A stretch of 64,000 nt of DNA, taken from Carettochelys insculpta. Its lineage: Eukaryota > Chordata > Testudines > Carettochelyidae. The stretch covers positions 100,325,001 through 100,389,000 of the forward strand of contig NC_134142.1 of the NCBI RefSeq assembly GCF_033958435.1, given 5' to 3'. Of this stretch, positions 1 through 12,245 are shown in pieces (within the stretch, counting starts at the first letter, position 1; each line of letters starts with the position of its first letter). Position numbers and translations under genes: made by a program. The notes below the pieces were generated by a model. That model worked only from the letters and a program-made list of their open reading frames with translations, was not told the origin of the DNA and did not search any database.

Positions 1-424
1 GCGGTGTCGAGGAAGGCTGGGGCATGGGGATTGTGTCCTGGTGGCGCAGGATAGCCCTAAGCTCCCAGTCATAGGGGCAAGCAGCAGGGGGTAGCTCCCG
101 ACCAGCTGGCTGTGTCCCAGGCTGGGCGTAACCCTGCTGCAAATCCTTGACCTTACTCCTGACATGGTCAGGAGTGCGGGCAGGGTGATCCTGGGTGGTC
201 AGGCCCTCGGCCAGCTGGGCGAACACAGCTGCATTCCGCCACTTGGTCTGCATTATGCGGAGCACCTCCTCCTCACCCCAGAGCCCCAGCAGGTTGTGGA
301 GCTTAGCATTGACACAGGAAGGACCCTGCTTCTTCCCCCTGCCCCTGGGTGCACTCGCAGGGGAAACCCTGTGGCTCCTCACCTGCTCGGGTGCTCGTTC
401 TGCTGCTCTCAGCTGTGCTGGGGG
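1..424 (-). pseudogene. MYB/SANT-like DNA-binding domain remnant of a DNA transposon (runs off left edge)
   Basis: Read on the minus strand, one frame stays open for 141 codons from 424 to the window edge, bounded upstream by a TGA at 427-425. It contains the stretch LWGEEEVLRIMQTKWRNAA and later KVKDLQQGY and YDWELRAIL. This is the layout of the Myb/SANT-like domain (Pfam Myb_DNA-bind_4 type): a W-rich first helix, KWRNA second helix, a VK-LRQ-Y-like third helix and a trailing YDEL-AIL-like segment. PIF/Harbinger transposons carry such a protein as a partner of their transposase. The frame has no good start Met before the domain (first Met is inside it), and it abuts the degraded transposon end at about 520-833, so I read it as a relic of the mobile element rather than a host gene. 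A domesticated MSANTD-like exon is the alternative. The 3' end is outside the window. Confidence 0.65.
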
Positions 425-833
425 TCATGCTGAGGCATGCAGAGACAGCATGTATTGGGACTGCTACCTACATGCTCTCAGCTTCCTGCCACAGGGTTTC
501 CTGGTCTGTGTGGCTTTAAGAGCCACTGCACGCACTGACCATAGAGCCCACAGGGGCTGGGCAGCATGTCTCCATGTCCTAGCTGATTGCCACCATGGTG
601 GACCTCACTATTTCATTGTGGACATGGAGAGTCTACACATATTCTTTTTTTTCGACGTTAGACATCGAAGTAGCACGCTATTCCTATTTTCTCATTGGGA
701 TAGTGATTTCAACATCTCCGCACCGAACACTGATTTCAACTTTAAAGTAGCGCACGGTGAGCCTTGATGCGACACCTGCTACTTCAATGTTGTCTCTTCT
801 ACTTCAATATAGCCAGCTAGTGTAGACACGGCT
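1..833. mobile_element. Harbinger-like DNA transposon, right end (truncated by window start)
   Basis: The right terminus at about 812-833 (GTGTAGACACGGCT) matches the ends of the elements at 43183-43880, 46678-47346 and 61477-62644, and is followed by TTA (834-836), the classic Harbinger target. Positions about 535-640 are a diverged copy of the internal block found in those elements (ACCATAGAGCCC...GGGGCTGG, then GCCATGGCGGACC-like sequence). The left end is outside the window. This copy is longer inside than the short ones and holds the MYB/SANT-like frame, so it may be closer to the parent element. Confidence 0.65.
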
Positions 834-2037
834 TTACTGATCTGACAATTCATGAACAAGCTCTATTCCAATGGATGGCATATGTCTAAATTTCTTTTCT
901 GTAATTTTTGAAGCACTACATTTGTGTCCAATCACTTTCCCTTTGCAACCAGTTATATAATGTTGCATCATGCCTTAAAAACTGACAACACGATGACCTA
1001 ACTTTAGCGATTTGCTAAAAATGAAAAATAAACATCCCGTCTTCTCCCTCACATAGTGAACAATTTACCATTTCGAGTGGAAAGACTGATCCGTTTTTTT
1101 GGCTGATAAGGAATACTCAAAAAGTAGCATCTAATTTTTATTCCCTTCAGGTACTTCAAGTTAGCACATTTCCCCACCACACAGGAAATTACCTGCGTCT
1201 ACCTAGAATATTATGCTTTGATTATAGCATAATCTGTTAAAGATGCACAATGATTTAACTATTTTTATCTATAAATTTTATTAAATACCGTCAACTTACC
1301 TTTTTGTGTATGGTATTGCTCTCCTTTTAGAAATGACTAAACAAAATGCGATATGAGTAGAATTCTCTCCATCAACTAGATTTAAATAAACTCCTATTAA
1401 CATGGTTTTGCAAGTGTCAGCAGTCCCCTGCAACATTTGGAGCCTAATTACAACTGTTGTGGGTGCTAATGCACAAGAACAAAAGTGACATCTATCACCT
1501 CGTTGCCTAAGCTGAGCATGAGACTATCTTACAGCCAGGACTAATGTAGTAGAGAGCAGTACATTGTCTAGTGAAGACCTGACAAAACTGACCACAGATA
1601 GCTCTCCAGTCTCTTCCTGACAAAAAGAATAAGGAGGAGCCCATGGAAAATGACCTCCCATTGACCCCGTCACATAGATGCCAGAGTAACTTGACCTATG
1701 GTAAAAAAAAAAAAAAAGCAACAAAAGCAGTCCTGTAGCACTTTAAAGACAAATAATATAATTTATTAGGTGATGAGCTTTCATGGCACAGACCCACTTC
1801 TTCAAATCCAGAAAATTCAGGATTAAAGCACTTTAAAGTACTACAAGACCGCATTTTTGCTCTTTAGTTTTGTTTTTTGAAGATACAAACTAATGCTTGC
1901 CTCTCTGTGACTACAGGCCTAAAGTAGATAGAGATCAACTTCAGCTACATTAGTCACAACGCTGGAGTTGCACATCTTAGGTTCACTTATTTTAGTAGCA
2001 TAGATCTATCCTGAACCTTCAAGCCATTTTCCTTTTA

Positions 2038-2257
2038 GGCTAAGTCTATTCTGGCAATTGAATGAAAAATATTTTATATTCCAAAAGGTGTTAAAAAAAG
2101 TTGGAAAACAAAAATTTTGCTTTAAGTGCCAGCGTGAACTTCTGCAGACCATGCTAACCCCACTCATTAGGAGTAGAAGGTACTTTGTCAGCAAAAGAAC
2201 TGACAAACAGCTGCTACGCAGCCATGTTGCTAAAAGCTGAGTAGTGTAGACAAAGCT
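2038..2257. mobile_element. Short Harbinger-like MITE with TTA target duplication
   Basis: The left end GGCTAAGTCTATTCT and the reverse complement of the right end (AGCTTTGTCTACACT) agree at 11 of 15 positions, and both flanks carry TTA (2035-2037 and 2258-2260). The 220-bp length, lack of any coding capacity and TTA duplication fit a non-autonomous PIF/Harbinger-type element. Confidence 0.65.
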
Positions 2258-2270
2258 TTAGTAGTACTGA

Positions 2271-2454
2271 GGGCTCACCTACACATGACGTTAACCTGGA
2301 ATAAAACAGTGTATATTTAAAGTTGATCAACCACTGTAAATGAACTCCCTGTTTATACACTGCTAACATTCTTTTATTCTGAAATAAGAGACTCCAAACA
2401 CTGAAGTTAACTAGGAAAAGCTACCCTGGAACACTTTTCCATGTAGACAACTCC
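2271..2454. mobile_element. Probable small inverted-repeat DNA transposon
   Basis: Starts GGGCTCACCTACACATG and ends CATGTAGACAACTCC. The ends are imperfect inverted repeats of the general CTACA...TGTAG kind seen in the other MITEs here. No clear target duplication could be fixed, so boundaries are approximate. Confidence 0.4.
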
Positions 2455-3840
2455 TTACTTCCTCATCAACAAGGATCCAGTTCTCTTTTTGACTTACACT
2501 GGTGTAAATCAGGTTATGTCAATGGACATACATAGTTTTACACCTAAGAATAAGGCCCATAAGAACTATTTGGCCATGTAAGCGTTAGTCACTGGGCAAT
2601 ATTCACCCCCAATGCCACGGACAAGCTCAAGGCTGATGCATCTTTCAAGTCCCAGTTCAACCCATTTAAGCATAATAATATATATGCCTGCCTCTGTATG
2701 AGAATGAACTCCAGCAAGTGAAGAGCAAACAGAATAGATAGAGAGGGGCAAATTAGGATTTTAATATTTTCAGTTGAATAGAATTATTATGGACCAGATT
2801 ATTATGGGTCAGATCCTGATGTCTTAACTCCAGTTACGTAGTATCTTACACAGTGAGTCACCTCCATTAACTCCAGTGAAGTAAGGAAAATGGAATTGGT
2901 CCAGTTTGATTAATAGCATGACAGCATCCCTTTAAGACAAAGACATAACACATTCTGGTTTCATTTTGATGGAGCTCTAAGGAGCCCTGAAAACCATTAC
3001 TATTAGTTTTATCTAAATTGAACACTTTTTCCTGAAAGACTTGAGCATTCATGCTACCTTTGATATATTGAGATGGAATCTTGCAACTCCCATTAGCAAT
3101 ATTAAGAGTTACCCTTTTGTGTCCTGCTCTGCATCGAGTGGAAAACAAGCATCCCATATTTTCACTATGCTTATCTTTATTAAAAAGTCTTTGTCAACAA
3201 ATTGCTAGAGAAGTTCACAGCTTTTAGCATATCAGAGAAGCACTAGCTACAGAAAGGCCTCTCCTTCCCATATATACCACCATATCAATGCAGACAGACA
3301 AGCAGCAAAATTATTGTCCCACAGGAAAGAAGAAATAACTGCCAAGGACAGTGGCAACGTATGATCAGAGTTCTCTTGTACCTAATGCAGACATGCTCGG
3401 GAAACACAAAATACTTCAGATAACAGAAAGAGACAGCACAGCAATATTTTCACCTCTCCTGCACATGTCCCCAGGTAGAAACCAATCATTTTCATTTAGT
3501 GTTGCTAAAATTACTGGGTTGAGATTTTATTTGGAAACTGATATTTCATGACTATTGAAAAGCTCCCTCCTGTAGCCAGACAGAATCCCCCTGCTCTACT
3601 CCATCTTACCCCTCTTAGGTGCCTCAGAGCACACAGGACAGGAGGAAATAGCACAGTCTTTGATGCCTCAGAGCACAGATGTGCTGCCTCATCACCACCC
3701 TGGACAACAGAAGAACACAGTAAGAGGGCTAACAGGCCAGCCGATGACCAAAGGGCCTCAAACTGCCCTTGGCTGGTACCGATAATTGATACGCCTACAC
3801 ATCGTCCCAGGAGATGAATCTCACACCCATTCGAAAAGAA

Positions 3841-4394
3841 TGTTTGTCTTAATGATTTAGTTATCTCTATCTTACAAGTGTAAATCAAGTCGCAACTCCC
3901 TTGTAAGAACTGGCGTCACAAAGGCAAACCAGTACAATTGGCACCTTTAGATAAGGAAGAGCGTACATGACCCAAGGAGTATAAAGAAGGGTCCAGCAGC
4001 CCACTCTAACTGAGCTCCAATTACCTATACCTGCCGGTCGGGTAAGGTCATTGCCTCCCGAGGACCCAGAGGACACCCTCCTCGTACTCTTCTTCCTGAG
4101 GGATTGAGTGAACGACGCTGGGTACGCCGGAGTCGGAGGACGTGGGGTGAGAATTATACCTGCAATGTACTTTTGTGCAAATTTAATAGTAAGAGCTCTG
4201 TAAGCTAAGGCGTTTTGTCCTTATACATGTAACTTGTAATCTAATTGGTATGCCATATGTATCATCCTACTCGTAGTTAAGAAGATATAACAATAACCTT
4301 GTAACTGCTAAGATTCTTATTTCTGCCTTTTAATAAATAGTAACCATTTAAGGTTCAGCCTGACTCCTTTCAGTTACTGTAACTCAGCCGAACA
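3841..4394 (+). repeat. Probable solo LTR of an endogenous retrovirus or LTR retrotransposon
   Basis: The segment starts TGTTTG and ends CGAACA, matching TG...CA LTR termini as short inverted repeats. It holds a TATA box (TATAAAG, 3980-3986) and, about 350 bp later, an AATAAA signal (4332-4337) that lies about 57 bp from the end, the order expected of U3, R and U5. Flanks are AAAAGAA on the left and CAAAGAA on the right, which would be a 7-bp duplication with one mismatch. No internal gag, pol or env sequence is adjacent, so it would be a solo LTR. The class is not assignable by eye. Confidence 0.5.
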
Positions 4395-5271
4395 CAAAGA
4401 ACCCCAGCTGGTTTGGCTATATTAGCATGGTCAGTGGTAAGGTGCAGCGAGAGCTGAGCACCAAGTCGTGTTGCCTCCACAGGACAGACTCCTGGGGCAC
4501 CCATCACCACCCTGGCTGCCCGCTGCAAAGGGACAGTCTGTCATAGCAGTTAAAGACTCGGGTGAAATAAGGCTTACAGACCACTCATTATCCAGCCATC
4601 GGCTAACACCTCCCCACCAATTAACCACATGAAAGTCTACAAGAGGCCTAGCTCTTAGCTTCCTTAGCTTCCAGCCAGCCAGCTTTGCAAAACAAAAACA
4701 AAAAAATAATACTAAAGGAGTACTTTGCTGCCATAAAAAAATCATTTGAAATGCCAAAAATTGAATTGCTTGCTAGCGATGTCACTCAAAGCTGGAAATT
4801 GCATTTGTTTACAGATCTGGCAAAACTGTAAGTCACCTAACTTTCAAAGTATTACATAGCTGTACCCAGTGCCATACCTTCCAACCAGACCAAACTCTGG
4901 CCCCAGCACACAGCCATGTATTCAAGGTATGTGCTGGGAACTACTTCCAAGGCCTCAGAAGTCTCCATTCTACTTGAGCCTCCAAACAATCTAAATGCCC
5001 CTTTCCCCTCACCCAATTGTCCCATCAAATCTTATAGCCTGATAGCAAATAGAGTGGCACACAAATAACTGCCTTGGAATCTAGTGCACATACTCCCCAG
5101 ATGTTGCATTCCCATCCCAGCCAGCATACTTGCACTGGTCAGTGAGAATGGGTCAGGTCACTCCTACAGTGCTACAGTTTAGCTGCCAGAAATGAAGAGA
5201 CAGAGATACGATTAGCATTCTCGTTATCCTATCATCAAGAGACGTTAAGGGTCTCTTTCTTAAGCTACCAA

Positions 5272-6138
5272 CAGGGTTGCCAGATGTCAGGTTTTCAGTG
5301 GGAATGCCCAGTTGGAAAGGGACCCAGATGGTTCCAGTCAGTCGCACAGTAGGGCTATGACAGGCTCCTTGCCTGCCCTGGCTGTGCACGATTCTCACAA
5401 GTAATGGTGTGCCCTTGCTCCAGCTCCTATGGGCAAGGGCAGCCAGGGGGCTCCACCCATCCTCCCCAACCTAAGTGCCTGCTTTTGTAGCTTCCATTGG
5501 CTGGGAGCTGGAGGGGGCATGTGCCACTGTGGCCGGGAGCTGCCTGAGGTAAACGCCGCCCAGAGCCTACACCCGAGCATCCCTTCTCCACCCCCCATTC
5601 CCCAACCCTCACAGCCTTGATCCCTCTTCTGCCTTCCAAGCCCCTCCATTCCTGCCTACACCAAACCCCTCAACCCTAGCCCAACCCTAGAGCTCACACC
5701 CCTAGCCAGAGCTTCCACACACACCGCTCCCCCACCCCTTGACCCAACCTGGAGCCCCTGCCACACTCAGTACCTCTCATTTCTGACCCCCTCCCCACCC
5801 AGAATGTGCACTCTGATCCCAGAGCCCTTTCCACAACCCAATCCCCTGCCTCAGCCCAGAGCCCCTTCCCACAATCCAAAACCATTGATTCCATCCCTCA
5901 GCCTAACCCCCCCCGACACACCCTAAACTCTTCTTTTCTAGCCCCACCCCACCCCCGGAGCCCCCAGTACCAAGCTGGAGCCCTCACCCCTCCTGCCCCC
6001 ATCCCCCAAAGCCAGTCCAGAGAAAGTGAGCAAATGAGTGAAGATAGGGAAACTGAGAGACAGAGGGAGGCAGAATAGAGTGAGCAGGGGCATGGCCAGG
6101 TTCTTCAGATTTCTGCAGATAGAAAGCTGGCAAACCTA
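5272..6138. mobile_element. hAT-like non-autonomous element with C-rich internal tandem region
   Basis: Begins CAGGGTTGCCAG and ends CTGGCAAACCTA, short inverted repeats of hAT type. The flanks GCTACCAA (5264-5271) and ACTACCAA (6139-6146) form an 8-bp duplication with one mismatch, the length expected of hAT. The left third (GGGAATGCCCAGT, GGGACCCAGATGG, GGCAGCCAGGGGG) is a repeat I recognise from turtle genomes. The middle, about 5560-6010, is a degenerate C-rich array built on CCCAGAGCCCCT-like units. Open frames here are composition artefacts. Confidence 0.8.
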
Positions 6139-6514
6139 ACTACCAAGCCTCTTTCATATAGCTCTTATAAAAGAGTGGTGGGGCTCATCTCTCACAGAAC
6201 TTGACATGACTCAAATGCTGACCATTCCCATGGGGGTTCTTTGGCTATCAGGCCATAGGGGGATATGTAGGCCTGTCTAGTTATTCAGCATGTCATCATT
6301 TCTGGGTACTGAAAAAGTTAAAAGATATTTGTCTATTTCCAGAAATTCAGAATGCCATTTAGTAATTATGTTCCAAGCAATCTGCCATATGTAGATGAGT
6401 CGTCTCACTTATCCCCTCCTCGTTCTTTGTAAGTACTTTTTTTCTTGAAGGTAGCTAGATTTTTGCAGAGAGAAAAAATATTGCTTTTTGACTTCAGTGA
6501 CAGAGACTGATTTT

Positions 6515-6539
6515 ACACACACACACACACACACACACA
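6515..6539. repeat. (AC)n microsatellite
   Basis: About 12 uninterrupted AC dinucleotides. Confidence 0.95.
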
Positions 6540-7369
6540 AAAATATACACAGCTCACCAGAAAAACAAACAAATAAGGTTGCTAAGTCAAACACTCAGAA
6601 GTCAAGAAATGCCAGAATTAAAGTTTTAATGCTTCAGCTCACAATGTTTAGCTGTTATCCATGAAGGTGAAAATGTATCAGACCAGTTTCATAGCAGTAT
6701 TATGGTCTGGAAGCAGCTCTATTAAATGGAGCAGACATCAGAAGGCTGGAGGCAGTACAGAGGAGAGTTTTTAGTAGATGGCATAGATAAACTGGAATGA
6801 TTTTAAGACAAATGAAGAAGTAGAGAAGTAGAGTAGGATGTAGGAGTATACAAGATTGGCTGCAATCAAAGAGATTACAACGGTGAAGGGACAGCAGAAG
6901 ACAAATGATAAGACGCTAAAGAAAAGAATGCAATGCAACCAAGGTCATTCAGACCTAGAGGCTGACCACTGATTATACCGTGGAATATCACATGCAGGCA
7001 CACGACCAGGCTGAGCTTAATGGAGAAACAAACCACGAACAAGAATGAATGATGCTGCTGTACAGCTCCTTATGTCTGTAATGAAGCTTTCAAATGAGAG
7101 GAATTAAAATTGTCCATACAACCTTAATTCAGGCCCCCTTCTACATATGCATTATGACAGACTTGAATGACAATCACATTTTTCTTCACAGGATTCCTTC
7201 CTGCTTCAGTGCAAAGGATGGATGCTATTCCCTTAATAAGCAAGTATGCACTATTTTGTTTTCTCCCCCGGGTTTTATATATAGCATACTATTTAAAACC
7301 TGCTCTGGAGTGGAATTAATAATTTCCCCGTGGACTTGGCTATGGTGTTTATGACTCAGTGCTTTGTAA

Positions 7370-7465
7370 ATATTAATTGATTTTCATAACACACCTGTGA
7401 GGTAAGGGTGATATTATCCCAGTTTTATAGAAGTGAGGCACAGAGAGGTCAGGGACATTCATTAA
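7370..7465 (+). repeat. MIR/CORE-SINE-like fragment
   Basis: Contains the tail pattern ACCTGTGAGGTAAG...ATTATCCCAGTTTTATAGAAG followed by TGAGGCACAGAGAGGTCA, which matches what I know of the MIR 3' part. Old and diverged; no target duplication visible. Confidence 0.6.
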
Positions 7466-10400
7466 TTTTGGATGCCCTATGGGAGATGTCTAGGACTTGG
7501 TTTTTCAAAATACTTATTATATAGCACTGTATATGTTCAAAGCACAGCTCTCATTGACTTCAGTTGCAGCTGTGCTACTCAGCACTTCTTTAAATCAAAA
7601 TTCAGACTATTTTGTTGGGCCTCCAGAAAATGAGGAGCACATAATTAGTGACCACATTTGAAAAGTTTGGATTAAGCAGCTTGCTTAGCTGGAGCATCAT
7701 AGAGGAAAACTCTCTCAAGGGCAAGGATTCACCACGATGAAATCTACCTATCATCATCATGAAAGTATCACAGTCCACCACCAGCCTTTTCATACACATC
7801 TATTCCCCTGCCAGGCTCCAGGTCCAAGTATTGGCCCTTCTGCATTTGCGTTATGCAGTCACTTCCTGTTCAACAGTACTGGGGCAACAGCAGGGGATTC
7901 ATCCCAGCACTCACACCTGATCTCATACAATGATAGTCCAGCTTCATTCCTGTAGCCTGGACTAGTACCTAATAAAAAAATCAATCAATCAGTCTGGGAG
8001 GATGATAAATAAGCAGCCAGGTAACATTTAGGGGTTCTCAGGAATAGAGGATGTTCAGGTGATGTATGGGGCTTGCACATACATAGATTGGCCAACACAA
8101 GGAACTACAGGAGATCCAAACACGCTCATGGGGGCAGACCGTCCCAAGATTGTAGCTGCTGCATTTAAGTCTCTATGGAACTAGTGAAAACTGATTCTTT
8201 CAATGGCTTGTAACTTAGTCTGATGTGGACGAATTCTTACAAGGATGGCAAATGGCACATCCCTGATACACAGGCCACTTCCCTGTCAAATGTCAAGTCC
8301 CTGCTTTGAAGCATGTGTGCATTAGAGCTTTCCACAGATAGATTTTTTTAAAGGATTTCAAACAATGTGTTTTATCCCCGCCTCTAATCTCCTTCGCAGA
8401 AACAGCTTAACTGTTTTGGCTGTCACTTTCCCAGAACTCCACCCTGAGTCAGACACCCAGCATGGTACATTCAGCCTGGAAAGTTCACATGTAGAAAAGT
8501 TATAAGCCACAGAAAACATGATCTTATAATAGAAAGCATCAGACAACCTTAAATAAAAGTGGGGCTAACTATCCTGGCTATAATACAGAAGGTCTGATTT
8601 AGGGTTTCCTCACTGCAAGTATAATGGGCGGGGGGGAGGAGTGAAGGCGACCTAGCACTCCCCTACGTAGAAGGGAAAGAAACTTATAATGCCATATTGC
8701 AGCCAGCATTCTATGAGACTACTTTCATGGTTTGCTGGACCAGAACCTTACCATTTTATGCCAGTTGGCACACTAAAGTTATGGGAATAGATATTAGAAC
8801 CCATGTCTTCTGACTCCCGCTGTAATTCCTTACTCTAAGAGGATGAAGGAGAGAGACAATTTGCAGTAAATTAGTGGTGTGCTCCAACAAAACTAAGCAT
8901 TTTTAAAAAACTAGGTGCTATTTTCCAGTTATTTTAAGAAGTAGTTATTTTGGGAGCACTGCAGTGTAAATCTGTAATGCTGAAAAAACAATTTAAAATG
9001 TTAAATAAAATGAGCACAAAGACCAGTGACTCCAATCTTCCAGTGCCCCATTCTAGTGTTCCCAACTCTCACTGTAATTTACTCTCTAATTTACATTTTG
9101 CCTTCCCCTGGAGCTTTATCTGGGAAAAGTATTACTATTTACTTAATACATATACAAATATCAGTTAGTAAAACCAATACAAAACCCACATACATGAAGG
9201 AAAGAACTAGAGGAAAACAGAGTTATCCTAAACAAAGAAATAATCTGGTACAAAGTCAAATCATAGTTATAAGTGATATTTTTTAATCTGATGTCTAAGG
9301 ATCACTAGGAGTCCACAGACCATATCTAAGATTTTCAAATGTGTCCATACCTCCATTCATAAATTTTAGGGCGCCACATTTGGGGGAAAAAAAAAAAAAA
9401 AAGAAAAAGAAAAAAACTGAAAACCACTCAAAGGTCAGTCGCTTCATTCAGTGAAAGCGTTTTCAGTCTATTATGTTTATTTGACTTCTCCATCTCATGA
9501 AGTGCCAATCACACTGTTGGCTTTTAACACATAATAAACATCCATCCTAGCCCATAGGGAAATGGAAAGAATCTTCTTCAGACCTTATCCAGGAACAAGG
9601 AATGCAGCCAAGCACTCTTATGCCAAGATTCCTGTCCCAGACCTAATCCTGACTGAAACTTTATACAGAGAGCAATTCTACCCTAGCCAACCTGCTCAGC
9701 TTGAGTATGCACAGAGGAAACTACCCAAGCACTGGGGGTTATCTACAGACATCTTGGGGCAGAATTTTGTTCTTGAGGAGAATTTCAGTTACAAAGAATT
9801 AATATACTGACTATCTGAGCCTGAACTTTACTCTTCACTTGCTGTTCCGAATATTTGTTCAGCGTTGCTAGGAATATTTTACCCCAGAGGCGGTTGCATT
9901 TCACTGGTGGATGAACTTCATAGCACGTATCATAAGTATCTTAGTTTGAAAAGTTTGTAATCATTTTGGGGATCTTCCAGAACAAAGAGGAAGTAAGATT
10001 ATGATATTATCCATTAAAATTTATTTTTAATATCAACTGTTGCAAAAAGCCCTGGATTGCACATGCAGATCTTTTTACCCTTTTTTCTTTTTTTAATTCT
10101 GCACTACTTGACTGTGAAAATCTATTGTGACAGTTGGTCAATATGTTCTCAATTAACTCCACAAAAAACCACAATGAGAAATTTTAAAATAATTTAAGCC
10201 AATTAGGACCTTGCAGTCTGCTGAGGAATGACGTGACTTTTAACACTTTTTGCCTTGATTACTTAGGCAGTGCTCCAACACAAAGCATAAGACAGACTTT
10301 TTAGGAATAGTATTTAAAGCAAAACATTTCAGATTTGAAGTTTAAGTTAATGTTTACATTCTAGAGGTTGCTGATAATTCTGGCACCTCAGAATTAGCAA

Positions 10401-10870
10401 AACCATTTGACTTCACGTCCCAAAAGGAAGTGAACCTGTATAAATTCTCAACATATTCTTCAATAATTTCCCGGTTATAGCACCTGATCTCTCTCTCTCT
10501 CATCTACCATATATTTGAGAAAGTTTGTCTGAGTGTGTGTTCAAGAGCTCTTCCTAAACAATATGAGCCAGGACCACCAAATTTGGTATGAAGGTTCCTG
10601 TTACCGTAAATTAAAGCAAGGTAAGAGTTTGGCTGCGCCAGAAAATGGATGTGCCTGGAATGGGATTGTTCCTCATAAAATGGAGACAGAGAGAGTTCTC
10701 CTGTATAATGACCATATGGGGAAAGCAGGGGATATGGGATGGAAAGCAGGCTCTGTTATACTGTATAATGATCACAGGGAGGCAGCAAGGGGCCATAGGT
10801 GTGTACCAGGACAAATGACCACCCCATTGGGGCAGCAGGGGTGGAGAAAGGAACAGCTATTTACCATATA

Positions 10871-11525
10871 TAGTAAACCCTCAATTTAATGGACTAATGG
10901 GGGGAGGGGTCATAAGTCCATTACATATGAGGCTTTGCTGCCTGCCCACCCTCACCCAGCTCCCCCAGCCCCAGTTCTCCCTCCACCCAAAAATCAAATA
11001 AAAAAGCCAGAGACTCACCAGACTGCCACCACTGGAGGAGCCACTGGACCCCACTACACACAGCTGGAGGGACCCCTCCGCACATGGCTGGAGCTGCCCC
11101 GCCACATGAGGCTGGAGGTTTTCTGCTGCGTGCGGCTGGGCCCTCCTGTGAAGCTGGAAGAGTTGCCACTGCTGCCAGAGCCAGCATGTGCTCCTCCCAA
11201 AAGGGCTGGGAGGGGTGGGCTGGGGCATGTATACTAGTGCTGTCTGCCCATGTACATGCCCCACCCTGGGTAGGAAGAGCACGTAGTGGCTCCAAGCGGT
11301 GGTGGTCCAGGCAGCTATGGAGGGTTCAGCTGCTGCAGACCACAGCAACTGGAAGCAATGCCCCAGTAAGTCCCTTACATTTTGGGGGAGGGTGGAGAGT
11401 GGGCTTTAGAATTTTACAGCCCCCCAATTAAGCAAGCTTCAGAAACAAAGGGGGCCAGAGCTGGCAGACAGCTGCTGTTCCTGAAGTCCACTAAATTGGG
11501 GTCCATAAAAATCAAGGGTTTACTG
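10871..11525. mobile_element. Tigger/pogo-like non-autonomous element, GC-rich interior
   Basis: The left end TAGTAAACCCTCAATTTAATGG is mirrored by the right end, whose reverse complement reads CAGTAAACCCTTGATTTTTA. TA dinucleotides flank both ends (10869-10870 and 11526-11527), as for Tc1/mariner superfamily elements of the pogo/Tigger branch, whose termini typically begin CAGT. The interior has degenerate repeats on ACATGGCTGGAGCTGCC, which create long artefactual frames on both strands. Confidence 0.65.
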
Positions 11526-12225
11526 TATTTAAGAGAGTTTGCCTATTTGTGTCTGTCTGTCATGCAGTTGGGTGACATGTACCACTCCCTGGATATGTCT
11601 GCTGCAACTGTCTTGGCCATGGAGAGGTGCTTCTCACCTGGCACCAAGCTGCTGTGGTAAGAGAGGGCTGGAGCAGCCTGCATACTGAACCCCACATCCC
11701 CAGCCCCAGCCCAGGTCAATGATTTAAATGAAGCAAAAACAAAATTTAATTGAGTTAAGGACCCAAGCAAGAACAGGTAAATCTTCTGTTGTACACATTT
11801 ACCAGATGGGTAAAGAATATGCTAAGTTATAGGTCTGATTGTTGTATCATGTACACTAGTATAAATCATGTATAACTACAGACATTCATGGAATAAAATT
11901 AAAGTAAATGATACCAGAATCAGGCCATTCATCCCTCTAAATTTTTACCAAAATAAAAGACCGCCATCCAAGCAACTATTTAGCAAGTGACAGAAAAGTT
12001 ATACTAAGCTAGGTAAAAAAAATTCTCTGTTCTGCATGTGCAAACATACTATAGCAACTCATTTCTTCTGCTATTGAGGGCTTTAAGTGAGAAGAACTAA
12101 AATCCTAGCCACGGTGAGGTCAATGCCAAAGCCACATTAACTTCATGAAGGCCAGGACTTCACCCACTGGTTGCTAAAAAATGATTTCACCACTTGTACA
12201 TCTTAATACTGAGACTTACATTACT

Positions 12226-12245
12226 TAAAAAAAAAAAAAAAAAAA
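12226..12245. repeat. Poly(A) tract
   Basis: A run of about 20 A residues on the plus strand, possibly the tail of an old retroposon, although no clear body was recognised. Confidence 0.8.

Larger units (their letters stand above)
834..3840. other. NELL1 intron 2, left part: mostly unique AT-rich DNA with small repeats
   Basis: No exon is visible on either strand. It holds a poly(A) tract at about 1701-1714 next to an unclassified interspersed repeat at about 1725-1812 (minus; motifs AGTCCTGTAGCACTTTAAAG and GATGAGCTTTCATGG), two small inverted-repeat elements (2038-2257 and about 2271-2454), and a stretch at about 2800-2890 resembling the GGTCAGATCCTGAT...AACTCCAGT type of ancient repeat seen elsewhere in the window. 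Confidence 0.5.
6147..10870. other. NELL1 intron 2, middle: no exon seen
   Basis: Apart from the AC tract and MIR-like fragment, this is AT-rich sequence with an A-rich tract at about 9384-9416 and a short CT run near 10492. The open frames are short, without domain patterns or splice-bounded conservation that I can recognise. I looked for the laminin-G-like sequence expected of NELL1 exon 3 on the minus strand and did not see it. Confidence 0.5.

Noticed and set aside
195..767. 190-codon plus-strand frame near the left edge
   Set aside because: It is the antisense shadow of the MYB/SANT-like frame and runs into the transposon terminus.
9562..9810. 82-codon frame in NELL1 intron 2
   Set aside because: It looks protein-like in composition but shows no family pattern, no splice context and no match to NELL1; chance open frame is more likely.
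10881..11431. Frames of 100-155 codons on both strands
   Set aside because: They lie inside the Tigger-like element and reflect its GC-rich repeated interior.
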